From NCBI GenBank assembly GCA_965247245.1, contig CBDFGV010000003.1, positions 3,100,001-3,164,000 of the forward strand: 64,000 nt of DNA, written 5' to 3'. The stretch is from Tectiglobus sp965247245. Lineage in GTDB: Bacteria > Pseudomonadota > Alphaproteobacteria > Rhizobiales > Hyphomicrobiaceae. The position numbers were made by a program, and so were the translations under genes. Below, in pieces: positions 25,259-35,574 of the stretch. The notes beneath the pieces are model-generated. The model was not told the DNA's origin, did no database searches, and was given only the letters and a program-made list of their open reading frames with translations. Numbering within the stretch: the first letter of the stretch is position 1; every line of letters starts with the position of its first letter.

Positions 25259-26494
25259 TTACGCGCCGCGTTCCACGTTGGCGATATGGGTTGGCACACC
25301 AAATTCGCGATTGCAAATCTCAGCCAGCTTGGCCACGCCGGACTGGATCGTCTCGATTGGAGGATTGGCATAGCAGATCCTGAGCGACCGCTTGGCACCA
25401 TCGCCCTCGATGGACCATTCCACACCCGGATTGATTGAAACACCTTCGGCACCGGCAATCTGCATGAGCTTGCTGGTATCCACCTGCTCCGGCAGCTTGA
25501 CCCACAGGAAGATGCCGCCGGGTGGCTGCTCGAACTCAGCCGCAGTTCCGAAATTCTCGCTGAGTGCTTCCGTCAGCGCATCCAGCTTCGCTTTCAACAC
25601 TTTGTTCAGCGACGTGACGTGGGCATCGAACTTGTCCGGGCAGTACTCGGCAAGCACCATTTGCTCCAGCGCACCAGACCCCGCATCGGTCTTGCAGGCC
25701 AACAACTGACTGATCAGCTGCCACGGCGCAACAACATAGCCAACGCGCAAGGCTGGCGAGATCGACTTTGAGAACGACCCGACAAACACCGTCCGGTTGG
25801 AATCATCTAAGGCATAAATCGCCGGCGGCCGCTCACCACTCCAGATCAGGTCCGAGTAGCACTCATCCTCGAAGATCGGGATGTCATGTGCCGTCGCGAG
25901 TTCGATCAGTTTCTTGCGCCGCTCCAGGTTCATGATGGTCGCGGTTGGGTTCTGCACCGTCGGGATGGTGTAGATGTACTTCGGCAGCCGGCCTTGCGCT
26001 TTCAGCTCATCAAGTGTCTGCGCCAGGGCATCCATGTCCATGCCGTCACGATCACCGGGAATGCCGATCGCTTCCACACCAAGCCTATTGAAGCGCGAGA
26101 AACAGCCGCCGTAGCACGCTTCTTCGACGACAACGGTATCGCCTTTCGTCAACAGAACCTGATTGATCAGATCGATCCCTTGCAGCGAACCGGATGTGAG
26201 AAGAATTTCGTCAGCTGTGCAATCGATCCCGGCTTGCCGCTTGAGCTTGGCAACCAGAAATTCACGCAACGGGCGATATCCCTGCGGCCCGCTCTCTAAG
26301 CTGTAGGTTGCCAGGGTCGTGCCTTCCCGCGCCAACACCTTGGTGGCCGCAGCAATCAGATCATCGACCGGGATTGTCTCAGGTGCATTGTGTCCGCCGA
26401 CAAAGTTGAACTGCGGAAACCCGCCCCACTTCGCCGCTGGTGCTGGCAGATCTGCGCGGGTCACTGAGGAAAAATCGAAACTTGTGTTGCTCAA
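25259..26494 (-). CDS. PLP-dependent aminotransferase, class I/II
   Basis: A 411-residue fold-type I aminotransferase. Visible are the LTSGSLQGIDLINQVLL cofactor-binding stretch, TIPTVQNPTATIMNLERR, the DECYSDLIW aspartate and the PLP lysine in VGSFSKSISPALRVGYV. It resembles the 2-aminoadipate/aromatic (LysN, MocR-domain) group that transfers amino groups to 2-oxoglutarate. TTG start, supported by GGGGAG nine bases ahead. Divergent from the catabolic cluster that begins at 26713. Confidence 0.9.
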   Translation of the reverse strand: MSNTSFDFSSVTRADLPAPAAKWGGFPQFNFVGGHNAPETIPVDDLIAAATKVLAREGTTLATYSLESGPQGYRPLREFLVAKLKRQAGIDCTADEILLTSGSLQGIDLINQVLLTKGDTVVVEEACYGGCFSRFNRLGVEAIGIPGDRDGMDMDALAQTLDELKAQGRLPKYIYTIPTVQNPTATIMNLERRKKLIELATAHDIPIFEDECYSDLIWSGERPPAIYALDDSNRTVFVGSFSKSISPALRVGYVVAPWQLISQLLACKTDAGSGALEQMVLAEYCPDKFDAHVTSLNKVLKAKLDALTEALSENFGTAAEFEQPPGGIFLWVKLPEQVDTSKLMQIAGAEGVSINPGVEWSIEGDGAKRSLRICYANPPIETIQSGVAKLAEICNREFGVPTHIANVERGA

Positions 26495-26712
26495 GGTTGC
26501 ATCTCCCCGACATTGCTCTTATCGCCGCCATCTTGTGAGCGCGGCTTGTTATCCCTCAGTCAAGCTATCGCATTCTTGGCGCGGAAGGAATCCCAAACGG
26601 ATACGCCTGGCATCCAACTGCTGATGCTGCCTTCTGGCGCTTGCACCACCCGCCCGCATATGCTGCATTCGGACCAACCCGATACAAATCAAACAATCAA
26701 AGGAAACGCCCC

Positions 26713-28065
26713 ATGAGCCTTTCACGCGTCCTGGCGCAGCGCGCTGCCGATGGAAAGCCGATCCGCATCGGCCAGATCGGAGCCGGAAAGTTCGGCACCA
26801 TGTTCCTGTCGCAGGTGCGTCTGACCAAGGGCATGCACCTCGTTGGCCTCGCCGATCTGCTGCCGGAACGCGCCAAGGAAAGGCTGACCGGCGTGCAATG
26901 GCCTGAGGCGCAGATCGACGCTTCGTCCCTCGGTGACGCCATCAAAACCGGCAAGACCCACATCACCGACAACTCGATGTCGCTGATCGAAAACCCGGAC
27001 ATCGACGTCATCATCGAGGCAACCGGCGATCCCGCAACCGGCATTCGGCTCTGCCTGGCTGCCATCGAACACGGCAAGCACGTCGTCATGGTCAACGTCG
27101 AAGCCGACGCATTGGCAGGTCCGCTCCTTGCGCGGCGGGCCGAGGAAAAGGGCGTTGTCTACTCGCTTGCATGGGGCGACCAGCCCGCGCTCATCTGCGA
27201 GCACGTGGACTGGGCTAGAACCTGCGGCTTCGAAGTCGTCGCCGCTGGCAAAGGCACCCGCTACCTGCCGACCTATCACGCATCGACACCGGACACGGTC
27301 TGGGACATCCTCGGCACATACCTCAACATCAAGGATCGCTCGCACATCAATCCGAAGATGTTCAATTCCTTCGTTGATGGCACCAAGTCCGGTATCGAGA
27401 TGACCGCCGTCTGCAATGCCACCGGCTTGGTTCCGCAGACCAACGGCCTGAGCTTCCCGCCAGCGACACGCTTTGAACTTTCCGAAATCTGCAAGCCCAA
27501 GGCCGACGGCGGCGTTATCGAAAAAGCCGGTGTCACCGAGGTCACGTCAAGCGCCTACCGCGATGGTACCGATGTCCCGCACCACCTCGCCATGGGCACC
27601 TACGTCGTGATCACTAGTGAATCGGACTACGCCCAAACCTGCATGCAGGAATACAACTGCCTGCCCGACTCGACCGGCAAGTACGGTGCGCTTTACCGGC
27701 CGACCCACATGATCGGTCTCGAACTCGGCCAGTCGGTGGCATCCGCTGCCATCCGCAACGAGCCAACGGGTTCCCCGATCTGTTTCAACTCCGACGTCGC
27801 CGCCACCGCCAAGCGCAACCTGAAGGCCGGTGAAATTCTCGACGGCGAAGGCGGCGCTTGCGTCTGGGGGAAACAGACGCCCGCGGAGATGTCGCTAAAG
27901 GCCGGCTATCTGCCGCTCGGTCTCGCCCATGACATCAAACTCAAGCGCGACATCGCTGAAGGCGACCGGCTGACTTGGGACGATGTCGAAATCGACCAGT
28001 CCGACAACGCCGTCAAAATCCGCCGCGAAATGGAAGCCATGTTTGCTCGGCCCAACGAAGCCTGA
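26713..28065 (+). CDS. NAD(P)-dependent oxidoreductase with SAF domain
   Basis: A 450-residue protein. The N-terminal Rossmann fold (IRIGQIGAGKFGTMFLSQV) is of the homoserine-dehydrogenase-like type, followed by DIDVIIEATGDPATGIRL. A C-terminal SAF-like part spans roughly residues 350-430 (NSDVAATAKRNLKAGEILDG, EGDRLTWDDVEID). Such fusions oxidise or decarboxylate hydroxy acids in sugar-acid or branched-polyol pathways. ATG 26713 follows AAGGAAA; the longer frame from 26641 lacks a site. First gene of a five-gene run with an SDR, a LysE exporter and an enolase-superfamily enzyme. Confidence 0.85.
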   Translation: MSLSRVLAQRAADGKPIRIGQIGAGKFGTMFLSQVRLTKGMHLVGLADLLPERAKERLTGVQWPEAQIDASSLGDAIKTGKTHITDNSMSLIENPDIDVIIEATGDPATGIRLCLAAIEHGKHVVMVNVEADALAGPLLARRAEEKGVVYSLAWGDQPALICEHVDWARTCGFEVVAAGKGTRYLPTYHASTPDTVWDILGTYLNIKDRSHINPKMFNSFVDGTKSGIEMTAVCNATGLVPQTNGLSFPPATRFELSEICKPKADGGVIEKAGVTEVTSSAYRDGTDVPHHLAMGTYVVITSESDYAQTCMQEYNCLPDSTGKYGALYRPTHMIGLELGQSVASAAIRNEPTGSPICFNSDVAATAKRNLKAGEILDGEGGACVWGKQTPAEMSLKAGYLPLGLAHDIKLKRDIAEGDRLTWDDVEIDQSDNAVKIRREMEAMFARPNEA

Positions 28066-28091
28066 AGCGGTAACACAACGGAGAACATCCG

Positions 28092-28859
28092 ATGACCGAT
28101 ACTGAAACGAACGTTGCCGTCGTCACCGGCGGCGCCTCTGGCATCGGACAGGCCACTGTCACCTGCCTACTTGATCGTGGCTGGCGGGTCGCCATTCTTG
28201 ATCTCGAAAGCCCGGCATTGGAAGAGTCACGCGCAGCTAACCAGGGCAACAGCAATGTCAAGCACGTCGCCCTGGACGTCACGGACGAGGCAGCCGTCAA
28301 TGCCTGCGTTGCCGAAGTCGAAAACGACCTTGGCCCGATCTCAGGTGCAGTCAACAGCGCCGGCATCGGACTCAACAAGCACGTCCTCGACACCTCACCG
28401 GCGGAGTTCCGCAAAGTACTGGATGTCAACACGACCGGCACATTCCTCGTCGGCAAAGCCTGCGCGAACGTTATGAAGGATCGCAAGCGCGGCGCAATCG
28501 TCAACATCGCATCAATATCCGGCCTCAGAGGATCGCTGATGCGCGCGGCATACGGTGCATCCAAGGGCGCGATCGTGACGCTAACCCAGGTTATGGCCAA
28601 TGACCTTGCTGACCACGGCATCCGCGTCAATGCCGTTGCCCCTGGTCCGGTGGAGACACCTTTGGTCAAGGCCGTCCACACGGACCTTGACCGAAAGCTG
28701 TACGATCGCTTCGTCCCGATGGCGCGCTACGGCCGGCCGGATGAGATTGCCAGCGTTATCGCCTTCCTGCTTGACGACACGCAGTCCGGCTATGTGACAG
28801 CCGAAATCATTGCAGTCGATGGCGGCTATCGCGGCGCCGGACTCATTGATAGAGACTGA
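28092..28859 (+). CDS. Short-chain dehydrogenase/reductase (SDR)
   Basis: A 255-residue classical SDR: cofactor motif VVTGGASGIGQATV, NSAGIG, catalytic Ser in VNIASISGLRG, YGASKGA (Tyr and Lys), and end GYVTAEIIAVDGGYRG. It oxidises or reduces a hydroxyl group with NAD(P). It begins 26 bases after the SAF-domain oxidoreductase gene, with GGAGAAC ahead of ATG, so the two probably catalyse steps of the same pathway. Confidence 0.93.
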   Translation: MTDTETNVAVVTGGASGIGQATVTCLLDRGWRVAILDLESPALEESRAANQGNSNVKHVALDVTDEAAVNACVAEVENDLGPISGAVNSAGIGLNKHVLDTSPAEFRKVLDVNTTGTFLVGKACANVMKDRKRGAIVNIASISGLRGSLMRAAYGASKGAIVTLTQVMANDLADHGIRVNAVAPGPVETPLVKAVHTDLDRKLYDRFVPMARYGRPDEIASVIAFLLDDTQSGYVTAEIIAVDGGYRGAGLIDRD

Positions 28860-28921
28860 TCGCCGGAGTCTCGTCAGCAGAAACCAATCACCAGACACCA
28901 AGCCAATCGAAAGCCTAAGAA

Positions 28922-29555
28922 ATGCCGGATATTCAAACCATCGGCCTGTTCATCACCGCAGCACTGGTTCTCGCCGTCATGCCCCGGACCGGGCATTCTC
29001 TATGTTGGCGCCCGCACCTTGTCAGGTGGACGCGGCGAAGGCATTGCCTCCAGCCTCGGCACAGCCGTCGGCGGCTTCGGTCAGGTGCTCGCGGGCACAG
29101 CTGGCTTCTCAGCGATGTTGCTGGCAAGTGCCCAGGCCTTCACCGTGATCAAGCTGATCGGCGCCGCTTATCTAGTCTGGCTCGGAATCTCCGCTTTTCT
29201 TGCTGCCAACAAGCCGCTGCAGTTGGAACACGTCGCCGCGACCGGCTCCCGTCGTGCGTTCCGTGATGGCATCATTGTGGAGCTTCTCAACCCCAAGACC
29301 GCAGCCTTCTTCCTCGCCTTTCTCCCACAGTTCATCGATCCAACCGCCGGCTCTGTTGCCCTGCAGTTCCTCATCTTTGGAACGATATCGGTCGTGCTCA
29401 ACACGCTGGCCGACATTGTCATCGCTTACTTTGCCGGAGGATTGCGAACAACTTTGGCGGAGCGAACCGGTCTCCTCAAAAATCTGCAACGCACATCCGG
29501 GCTTGTGCTTTGCAGCCTGGGCATCGCCTTGGTCTTTGCCCGCAGGCCAGCCTGA
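28922..29555 (+). pseudogene. LysE/RhtB family exporter, frameshifted
   Basis: From ATG 28922 the frame reads like a LysE start (MPDIQTIGLFITAALVLAVM) and then fails at the run CCCC, 28982-28985. One C fewer would continue as PGPGILYVGARTLSGG, the family's hallmark, and then run to the stop at 29555 (TAVGGFGQVLAGTAGFSAML, GIIVELLNPKTAAFFLAFLP). LysE proteins export amino acids or related compounds through six membrane helices. The rest of the gene is intact, so this is a recent mutation or a base-calling error. It lies between the SDR and enolase-superfamily genes in one operon. Confidence 0.85.
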
Positions 29556-29575
29556 TCAACTGAGGAAACACGACT

Positions 29576-30661
29576 ATGAAAATCCGTTCCGTCGACGTTA
29601 TTCCGCTTCAGATCCCTTTCGAGGATGGTAGTGCCGGTACCGGCTTGATGCCGACCAAGTGGACCAAGCTCGACTTCGCCATCGTGCGCGTCGAAACGAC
29701 GGACGGTGTGGTTGGCTGGGGTGATGGCTTCGCCTACGTCTGCCGTCGCGCGACGGTGGCTGTCCTCGAAGACATGGTCGCGCCCCTTGTCGTCGGGCAG
29801 GACATCGAAGACATCCCAGCTTTCAACCGCCAACTTCAACAACGGCTCCATCTTCACGGCCGCTACGGCATCACGATGTTCGCGATATCCGCCATTGATA
29901 TCGCGTTGTGGGACATCGCTGCAAAACAAGCGGGCGTGCCGCTCGCCGAACTCATCGGCGGGACACAGCGCACCGCGTTGCCGGCCTACGCCAGCCTCGT
30001 TCGTTACACGGATCCGGCGCTGGTCAAATCGTTCACGGCCAAGTCGGTCTCCGAGGGATACAAGACCGTCAAACTGCACGAGATTGCGCTCGATGCAATT
30101 GAGGCGGGTCGCGAGGGCGCCGGTGAAGCGATCAATCTTGTCACGGACGTCAACTGTAACTGGTCGCTTGAAGAGACCCACGAAATCATGCCGCACATGC
30201 AGCGATTGAACCTGTACTGGGTTGAGGAACCTGTCTTCCCGCCCGATGATGCGGCAACGCTTGGCAGCCTACAGCAGCAGTACGGGATTGCCATCGCGAG
30301 CGGCGAGAACGCCTGCACGTCGGTCGAGTTCGAGCGCACTGCGCCCAAGATCAAATACATTCAGCCGAGCGTCATCAAGGTTGGCGGCGTGACCGAGTTT
30401 CTAAAGGTCTGTGACGTCGCCGAGCAGCATGGCTCTGTTGTGATGCCACATGCCCCGTATTTTGGACCGGGATATTGGGCAAGTGTTCAGCTCATGGCGG
30501 CGCGGGGTGTTTGCGAGCAGTTTGAGCATTTCTACATTCAGCCGGAAAATTATCTCGATGCTGACATTCCACTTCCCATGGATGGCTCAGTGCAGGTGCC
30601 GGACAAACCAGGCATAGGATTCGAACCGAATCTTGAGCTTTTGGAGCGTTACCGCGCCTAA
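29576..30661 (+). CDS. Mandelate racemase/muconate lactonizing enzyme family protein (enolase superfamily)
   Basis: A 361-residue enolase-superfamily enzyme. The capping domain leads to the barrel ASLVRYTDPALVKSF, a lysine in YKTVKLHEI, metal ligands Asp (VTDVNCNWS), Glu (YWVEEPVFP) and Glu (IASGENACTS), and a late histidine in VVMPHAPYFGPGYWAS. The family removes the proton next to a carboxylate, giving racemisation, lactonisation or dehydration. With an SDR and a glycerate kinase near, a sugar-acid dehydratase role is likely. Begins 20 bases after the LysE gene with GAGGAAAC ahead. Confidence 0.9.
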   Translation: MKIRSVDVIPLQIPFEDGSAGTGLMPTKWTKLDFAIVRVETTDGVVGWGDGFAYVCRRATVAVLEDMVAPLVVGQDIEDIPAFNRQLQQRLHLHGRYGITMFAISAIDIALWDIAAKQAGVPLAELIGGTQRTALPAYASLVRYTDPALVKSFTAKSVSEGYKTVKLHEIALDAIEAGREGAGEAINLVTDVNCNWSLEETHEIMPHMQRLNLYWVEEPVFPPDDAATLGSLQQQYGIAIASGENACTSVEFERTAPKIKYIQPSVIKVGGVTEFLKVCDVAEQHGSVVMPHAPYFGPGYWASVQLMAARGVCEQFEHFYIQPENYLDADIPLPMDGSVQVPDKPGIGFEPNLELLERYRA

Positions 30662-30994
30662 AAAAGTCCCAATTGGCGGGGATTTCAGAAAACAACTCAA
30701 AAAAATGTAGCCCTGTTCCCCTCGGAACAGCGACGCCCCTCTGTTTTTGGCATTGTCCTCTCAACGCAGACGACAATACACCAACGAAAGACAAGTCAAC
30801 AGGTTTCACAGAAGCGGCGCTATCTCATCAAGCCGATCACGCAAGAACAAAAACAACAGATGATCGCTGATGCGCCACCCCCCTCGGTCCGACCCCCACC
30901 GAGGGGGTTTTGCTTTTTGGGCTAGGCCTAACGTGCGCGCCTTCGAATTACATGCTAGTTGGCGGGGAACATCACACTGATCCGGACGAATGTC
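30662..30994. other. Intergenic stretch with two hairpins
   Basis: Holds a perfect 7-bp hairpin (30714-30720 with 30724-30730), probably the end of the catabolic operon transcript, and the strong terminator at 30879-30911. A 65-residue frame in between has no ribosome site and no protein character. Confidence 0.5.
30879..30911 (+). terminator. Rho-independent terminator
   Basis: Stem CCCCCTCGGT (30879-30888) with ACCGAGGGGG (30898-30907), nine-base loop, followed by TTTT and, after GC, TTTTT. Terminates the operon that ends with the enolase-superfamily gene. Confidence 0.85.
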
Positions 30995-32278
<1,284 letters not shown>

Positions 32279-32333
32279 AGTTTCAAATCATCTCCGGCTT
32301 AGCCGGAATAGCTCAAGCAAAACTCGAAGAGAC

Positions 32334-33857
32334 CTAAGCCGTCTCGGGCGCCCAACTCACATCGTCATCCAGCGGGAAAACGGGCCTTGGCAGGTTTTGC
32401 CACTGACGCCGATGCAGAATCGGTGAGACAAGACCATCTGTGTCGATTTCATAAACTCGCTCCGGCGGGAACCAGGGTATGAAGCCCGCCCTAAAATGCC
32501 CGCGTGATTTCACGACCACGGTTTGCGCCTTACCGATATCGATGCCGAACATCTCAAAGAACACCGGATCGGCCGTCTGATTGCGGTCCGAGATCACAAC
32601 CACCGTGATGCCACCGATGCGGATCGCGGCACACGGACCGAGATGGAGCTGTCGCCCCGCAAACAACCCCAGCCGTCCAACGATGTTGCCGTCGTGGAGG
32701 CCAACCACTTCCGCCTCATACGTCAATGGAAAGTCCGACGGTGTTCCGGGCAGCGTGTTGAATTCCGCGGTAAATGTGGCACCCATTCCAGCTGCATGCG
32801 CGGCTTGCGCAAGGGGGCGATCAAAGTAGCTGCCGTAGAGCACATTCTGCGCATCGGCTTCGACGAGTGCCTTTAAGAGATCCGTCGAACGCCCGGTGCC
32901 GCCGCCCCCGGGATTGTCTCCGGCATCGGCATAGATCACCGGCAGCCGGTCATGATCCTTTGCCATCGCGACACCGTCCTCAATGGAGGTCAGTTGGCGC
33001 GTGAACTTTTCGCGGTTGTCCCAGCCGAACTGCGCAACCTCGTTGGCCAGTTTCTTCGCCTCCGCCATGTAATTGCGGGCCGTTACCACGACGGCCACAC
33101 CATTGTAGCTCGTGTCCGAATAGACAAACCCGCCAAACACAGACACGTTCAAGATGCGGCTCGCTTCCTCTGCCTTGCGCCGCTGGCCAAGATCAATCAT
33201 TGAACCGTACGGCGCCTGCGCAGACAGCAAGGCCACGGACGCCGGTGTCAATGGCAGGCGGACGACACACATTTGCGGATTGGCACGCCCGGACAGAATG
33301 AGCCGCATCGAGAGCGCTGCTTCCTCACCACGCTCAATCATGTCGACGTGCGGGTTGGTGCGATAGCCAACAATCAGGTCGCTGCCGTCAACCATCTCAT
33401 CAGAAATGTTGGCGTGAAGGTCTAACGTCACGACAATCGGAACATCAGGACCGACGACATCTCTTGCCGCCATGATGATGTCGCCATCCGGGTCCTGACT
33501 GCCCGTTGCCACCATCGCGCCGTGATTGGCAATATAGACGGCATCGAGTTTTCCGGCAGCCTGGAGACCGGTACGGATCTTCGTCAGGTATTCCTCGTGC
33601 AACGCCTGATCGATCGGTCCCAGCGGATGACAAGCCGCCAACAGAACAGGCACCGGTTCCCAGTCGCCGGTTACATCCATCGTTTTGACGAATGTTGAGG
33701 CTTCCGGCGCAATCACCGATGTCTCAGCCCTTGCGGCCTCGACAATGGCATCACCCTCAAGAACATAGTAACTCTCGAACTCTTCTTTGGTGGCGACGGC
33801 AGACTGACGATTGCTTTCGAGAATAACACCGAGGATGGCGACGCGTGGACCGGGCAT
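32334..33857 (-). CDS. M81 family metallopeptidase (MlrC, microcystinase C-like)
   Basis: A 507-residue protein of family M81, named after MlrC of microcystin degradation. N-terminal RVAILGVILESNRQS corresponds to the family's GxxHETNxF; metal-site blocks are YIANHGAMVA, VTLDLHANISDEMVD and GYRTNPHVDMIERG, and DAGDNPGGGGTGRSTDLL is typical. Members hydrolyse small peptides or unusual amides; microcystin need not be the substrate. ATG 33857 fits the family start; the frame also opens at ATG 33893, adding 12 residues. Convergent with glycerate kinase. Confidence 0.88.
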   Translation of the reverse strand: MPGPRVAILGVILESNRQSAVATKEEFESYYVLEGDAIVEAARAETSVIAPEASTFVKTMDVTGDWEPVPVLLAACHPLGPIDQALHEEYLTKIRTGLQAAGKLDAVYIANHGAMVATGSQDPDGDIIMAARDVVGPDVPIVVTLDLHANISDEMVDGSDLIVGYRTNPHVDMIERGEEAALSMRLILSGRANPQMCVVRLPLTPASVALLSAQAPYGSMIDLGQRRKAEEASRILNVSVFGGFVYSDTSYNGVAVVVTARNYMAEAKKLANEVAQFGWDNREKFTRQLTSIEDGVAMAKDHDRLPVIYADAGDNPGGGGTGRSTDLLKALVEADAQNVLYGSYFDRPLAQAAHAAGMGATFTAEFNTLPGTPSDFPLTYEAEVVGLHDGNIVGRLGLFAGRQLHLGPCAAIRIGGITVVVISDRNQTADPVFFEMFGIDIGKAQTVVVKSRGHFRAGFIPWFPPERVYEIDTDGLVSPILHRRQWQNLPRPVFPLDDDVSWAPETA

Positions 33858-33993
33858 GAATGGAGTTCTCGCTATGGCATGGAAGGTTGCCATGTCTTAG
33901 CAGGTCCAACCGGCTTTGACGATCCGCGGTTTGATCTTCTAGGTCTCATCCCATTAGCACCAGCATTTAAGCTGTTCCGCGCATCCAAAGGAA

Positions 33994-34021
33994 AAGCGCG
34001 GCAGCCAGGGCCACCGCGCTT
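33994..34021 (-). terminator. Rho-independent terminator after the secretion adaptor gene
   Basis: On the minus strand AAGCGCGG pairs with CCGCGCTT around a 12-base loop and is followed by TTCC. Lies just beyond the stop of the HlyD-like gene. Confidence 0.6.
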
Positions 34022-34046
34022 CGAAGTTTCCGATCTGACTGGACGC

Positions 34047-35366
34047 TTACTCTTCGCGGAAGGTCAGGGCCATTTGATCGGCCAGTGGCTGCGTCAGATA
34101 CGTAATCACACGACGCTTCTTGCCTTGGATGAAGACTTCGGCCGGCAGACCCGGGGTCAGCTTCTTACCACCAAGCTTTTTCAATTCGCTCGCCTTGATC
34201 GCGATCTTCGCGCTGAAGAAACTCTGGCCTGAGGCTTCGTCCTTGGACTCATCCGGAGAAATCCCCGTAACGGTCGCTTCCAGTTCCGGTGTGATCCGCT
34301 GCTTGAATGCGCCGATGCGAACAAGTGCCGGCTGGCCAATGAAGACCTGGTCGATTTCATGTGTCTGGATCTTCGCCGATACTAGCAGCAACTCATCCTG
34401 CGGGATAACCGACATCACGGTCTGTCCCGGACGGATGACACCACCAACCGTATGGATCTTCACCTCGTGGACAAGGCCGGCACGCGGTGCGCGGATTTCC
34501 AGGTTGGTCGAGCGCGAAGACGCAGCTGTGTATTTCTCACGCGCTTCCTTCAACTGTGATTTGTTGACCTTTAGCTGATCGAGAACCTTGGACCGCTCGG
34601 TGCGCTTGAGTTCTGAGATCCGGAATTGCGCTTCGGCGAGCCGCGACTTTGCGCCGGCGACCTTGGCATCGATATCACCAATATCACCACGCGCCCGCGC
34701 CACCTGACGCAGCGTCTGGCGTAGCACCGACTTGCGAATGAGCCGCTTCTTGTCGAGCCTCTGCTGCGCAGCCAGGTCAGCCGTCGACTGCTCCAGTTCG
34801 ATGACGCGGGCACGCCGGACACGTTTGAAGCCGCGGATCTGCTCTTCGGTCTGACGCTTGCGCTCAACCAGCTGCGAAAGCTGCGAGCGGGTCGCCGACA
34901 GACGGGCCGTCAACAAAGTCTGCTGCAACGACAGCGCGGCATTGAAAGCAGAGCGTTCCTTGGACAATGCGAATGGCGGCTGCGGTCGCTTGATCACCGA
35001 GTTTCCGTCGCGCTCAGATAGCAGCCGGGCCTGTTCGACCGTCAGATCAATCAACCGGCCTTTGAGGATCTCCAGTTCCGATTGAACCTGCTTGCTGTCG
35101 AGCCGCACCAACACCTGGCCCTTTTTGACCTCCTGGCCTTCTGTCACCAGGATCGCGCCGACGGTACCGCCTTCCAGATGCTGCACTTCCTGTGCGTTCG
35201 ACTTGACGACGAACTTACCGTTAGCGATCACAGCGCTCTCGACTTGCGCAGAAAACGCCCAGCCACCAACGCCGACAACAAGTAGTCCGGAAATAATTGC
35301 AAAGCCGCGCATAAGATTGCGCATCGACTTCGCAGTCTGCTCAAGGTCGGTATCAAATTCATACAT
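34047..35366 (-). CDS. HlyD family type I secretion periplasmic adaptor
   Basis: A 439-residue membrane-fusion protein linking an inner-membrane ABC exporter to a TolC-type outer-membrane channel. It has a short cytoplasmic start, one membrane helix (FAIISGLLVVGVGGWAF), a lipoyl half (ANGKFVVKSNAQEVQHLEGG), a long coiled coil (about residues 90-280), the second lipoyl half and the typical end EVFIQGKKRRVITYLTQPLA. This is the PrsE/AprE-like form seen with repeat-protein and RTX exporters. GGGAG before ATG. Follows the exporter ATPase gene after about 200 bases; no TolC gene is in the window. Confidence 0.93.
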   Translation of the reverse strand: MYEFDTDLEQTAKSMRNLMRGFAIISGLLVVGVGGWAFSAQVESAVIANGKFVVKSNAQEVQHLEGGTVGAILVTEGQEVKKGQVLVRLDSKQVQSELEILKGRLIDLTVEQARLLSERDGNSVIKRPQPPFALSKERSAFNAALSLQQTLLTARLSATRSQLSQLVERKRQTEEQIRGFKRVRRARVIELEQSTADLAAQQRLDKKRLIRKSVLRQTLRQVARARGDIGDIDAKVAGAKSRLAEAQFRISELKRTERSKVLDQLKVNKSQLKEAREKYTAASSRSTNLEIRAPRAGLVHEVKIHTVGGVIRPGQTVMSVIPQDELLLVSAKIQTHEIDQVFIGQPALVRIGAFKQRITPELEATVTGISPDESKDEASGQSFFSAKIAIKASELKKLGGKKLTPGLPAEVFIQGKKRRVITYLTQPLADQMALTFREE

Positions 35367-35520
35367 CGGTCTGTCTCCCGTCCAGTTTTTGGGTCGCCGG
35401 TACTTCGGCAGTGCATCTGTTTGTGGCTGCGCCTATCAGGTGGTCCTGCGCAGCTGATCCATGACTGACAGTGTGACGGGGTTGACCGCATTGCGCTGTG
35501 AAGCGGACCACAAACAAGAA

Positions 35521-35551
35521 TGGCCGGCACCGAGATTTTCAGCGCCGGCCA
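35521..35551 (-). terminator. Hairpin between exporter ATPase and adaptor genes
   Basis: TGGCCGGC (35521-35528) pairs with GCCGGCCA (35544-35551); on the minus strand it is followed by TTCTTGTTT. Could lower transcription of the adaptor relative to the ATPase or protect the ATPase message. Confidence 0.5.
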
Positions 35552-35574
35552 AACCTTCTTGGGTTTGCAGTACC

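Noticed and set aside
26722..27345. 207-codon frame antisense to the SAF-domain oxidoreductase
   Set aside because: A shadow of the GC-rich gene on the other strand; no ribosome site or protein family features.
29426..30196. 256-codon frame antisense to the enolase-superfamily gene
   Set aside because: Codon shadow of a well-supported gene.
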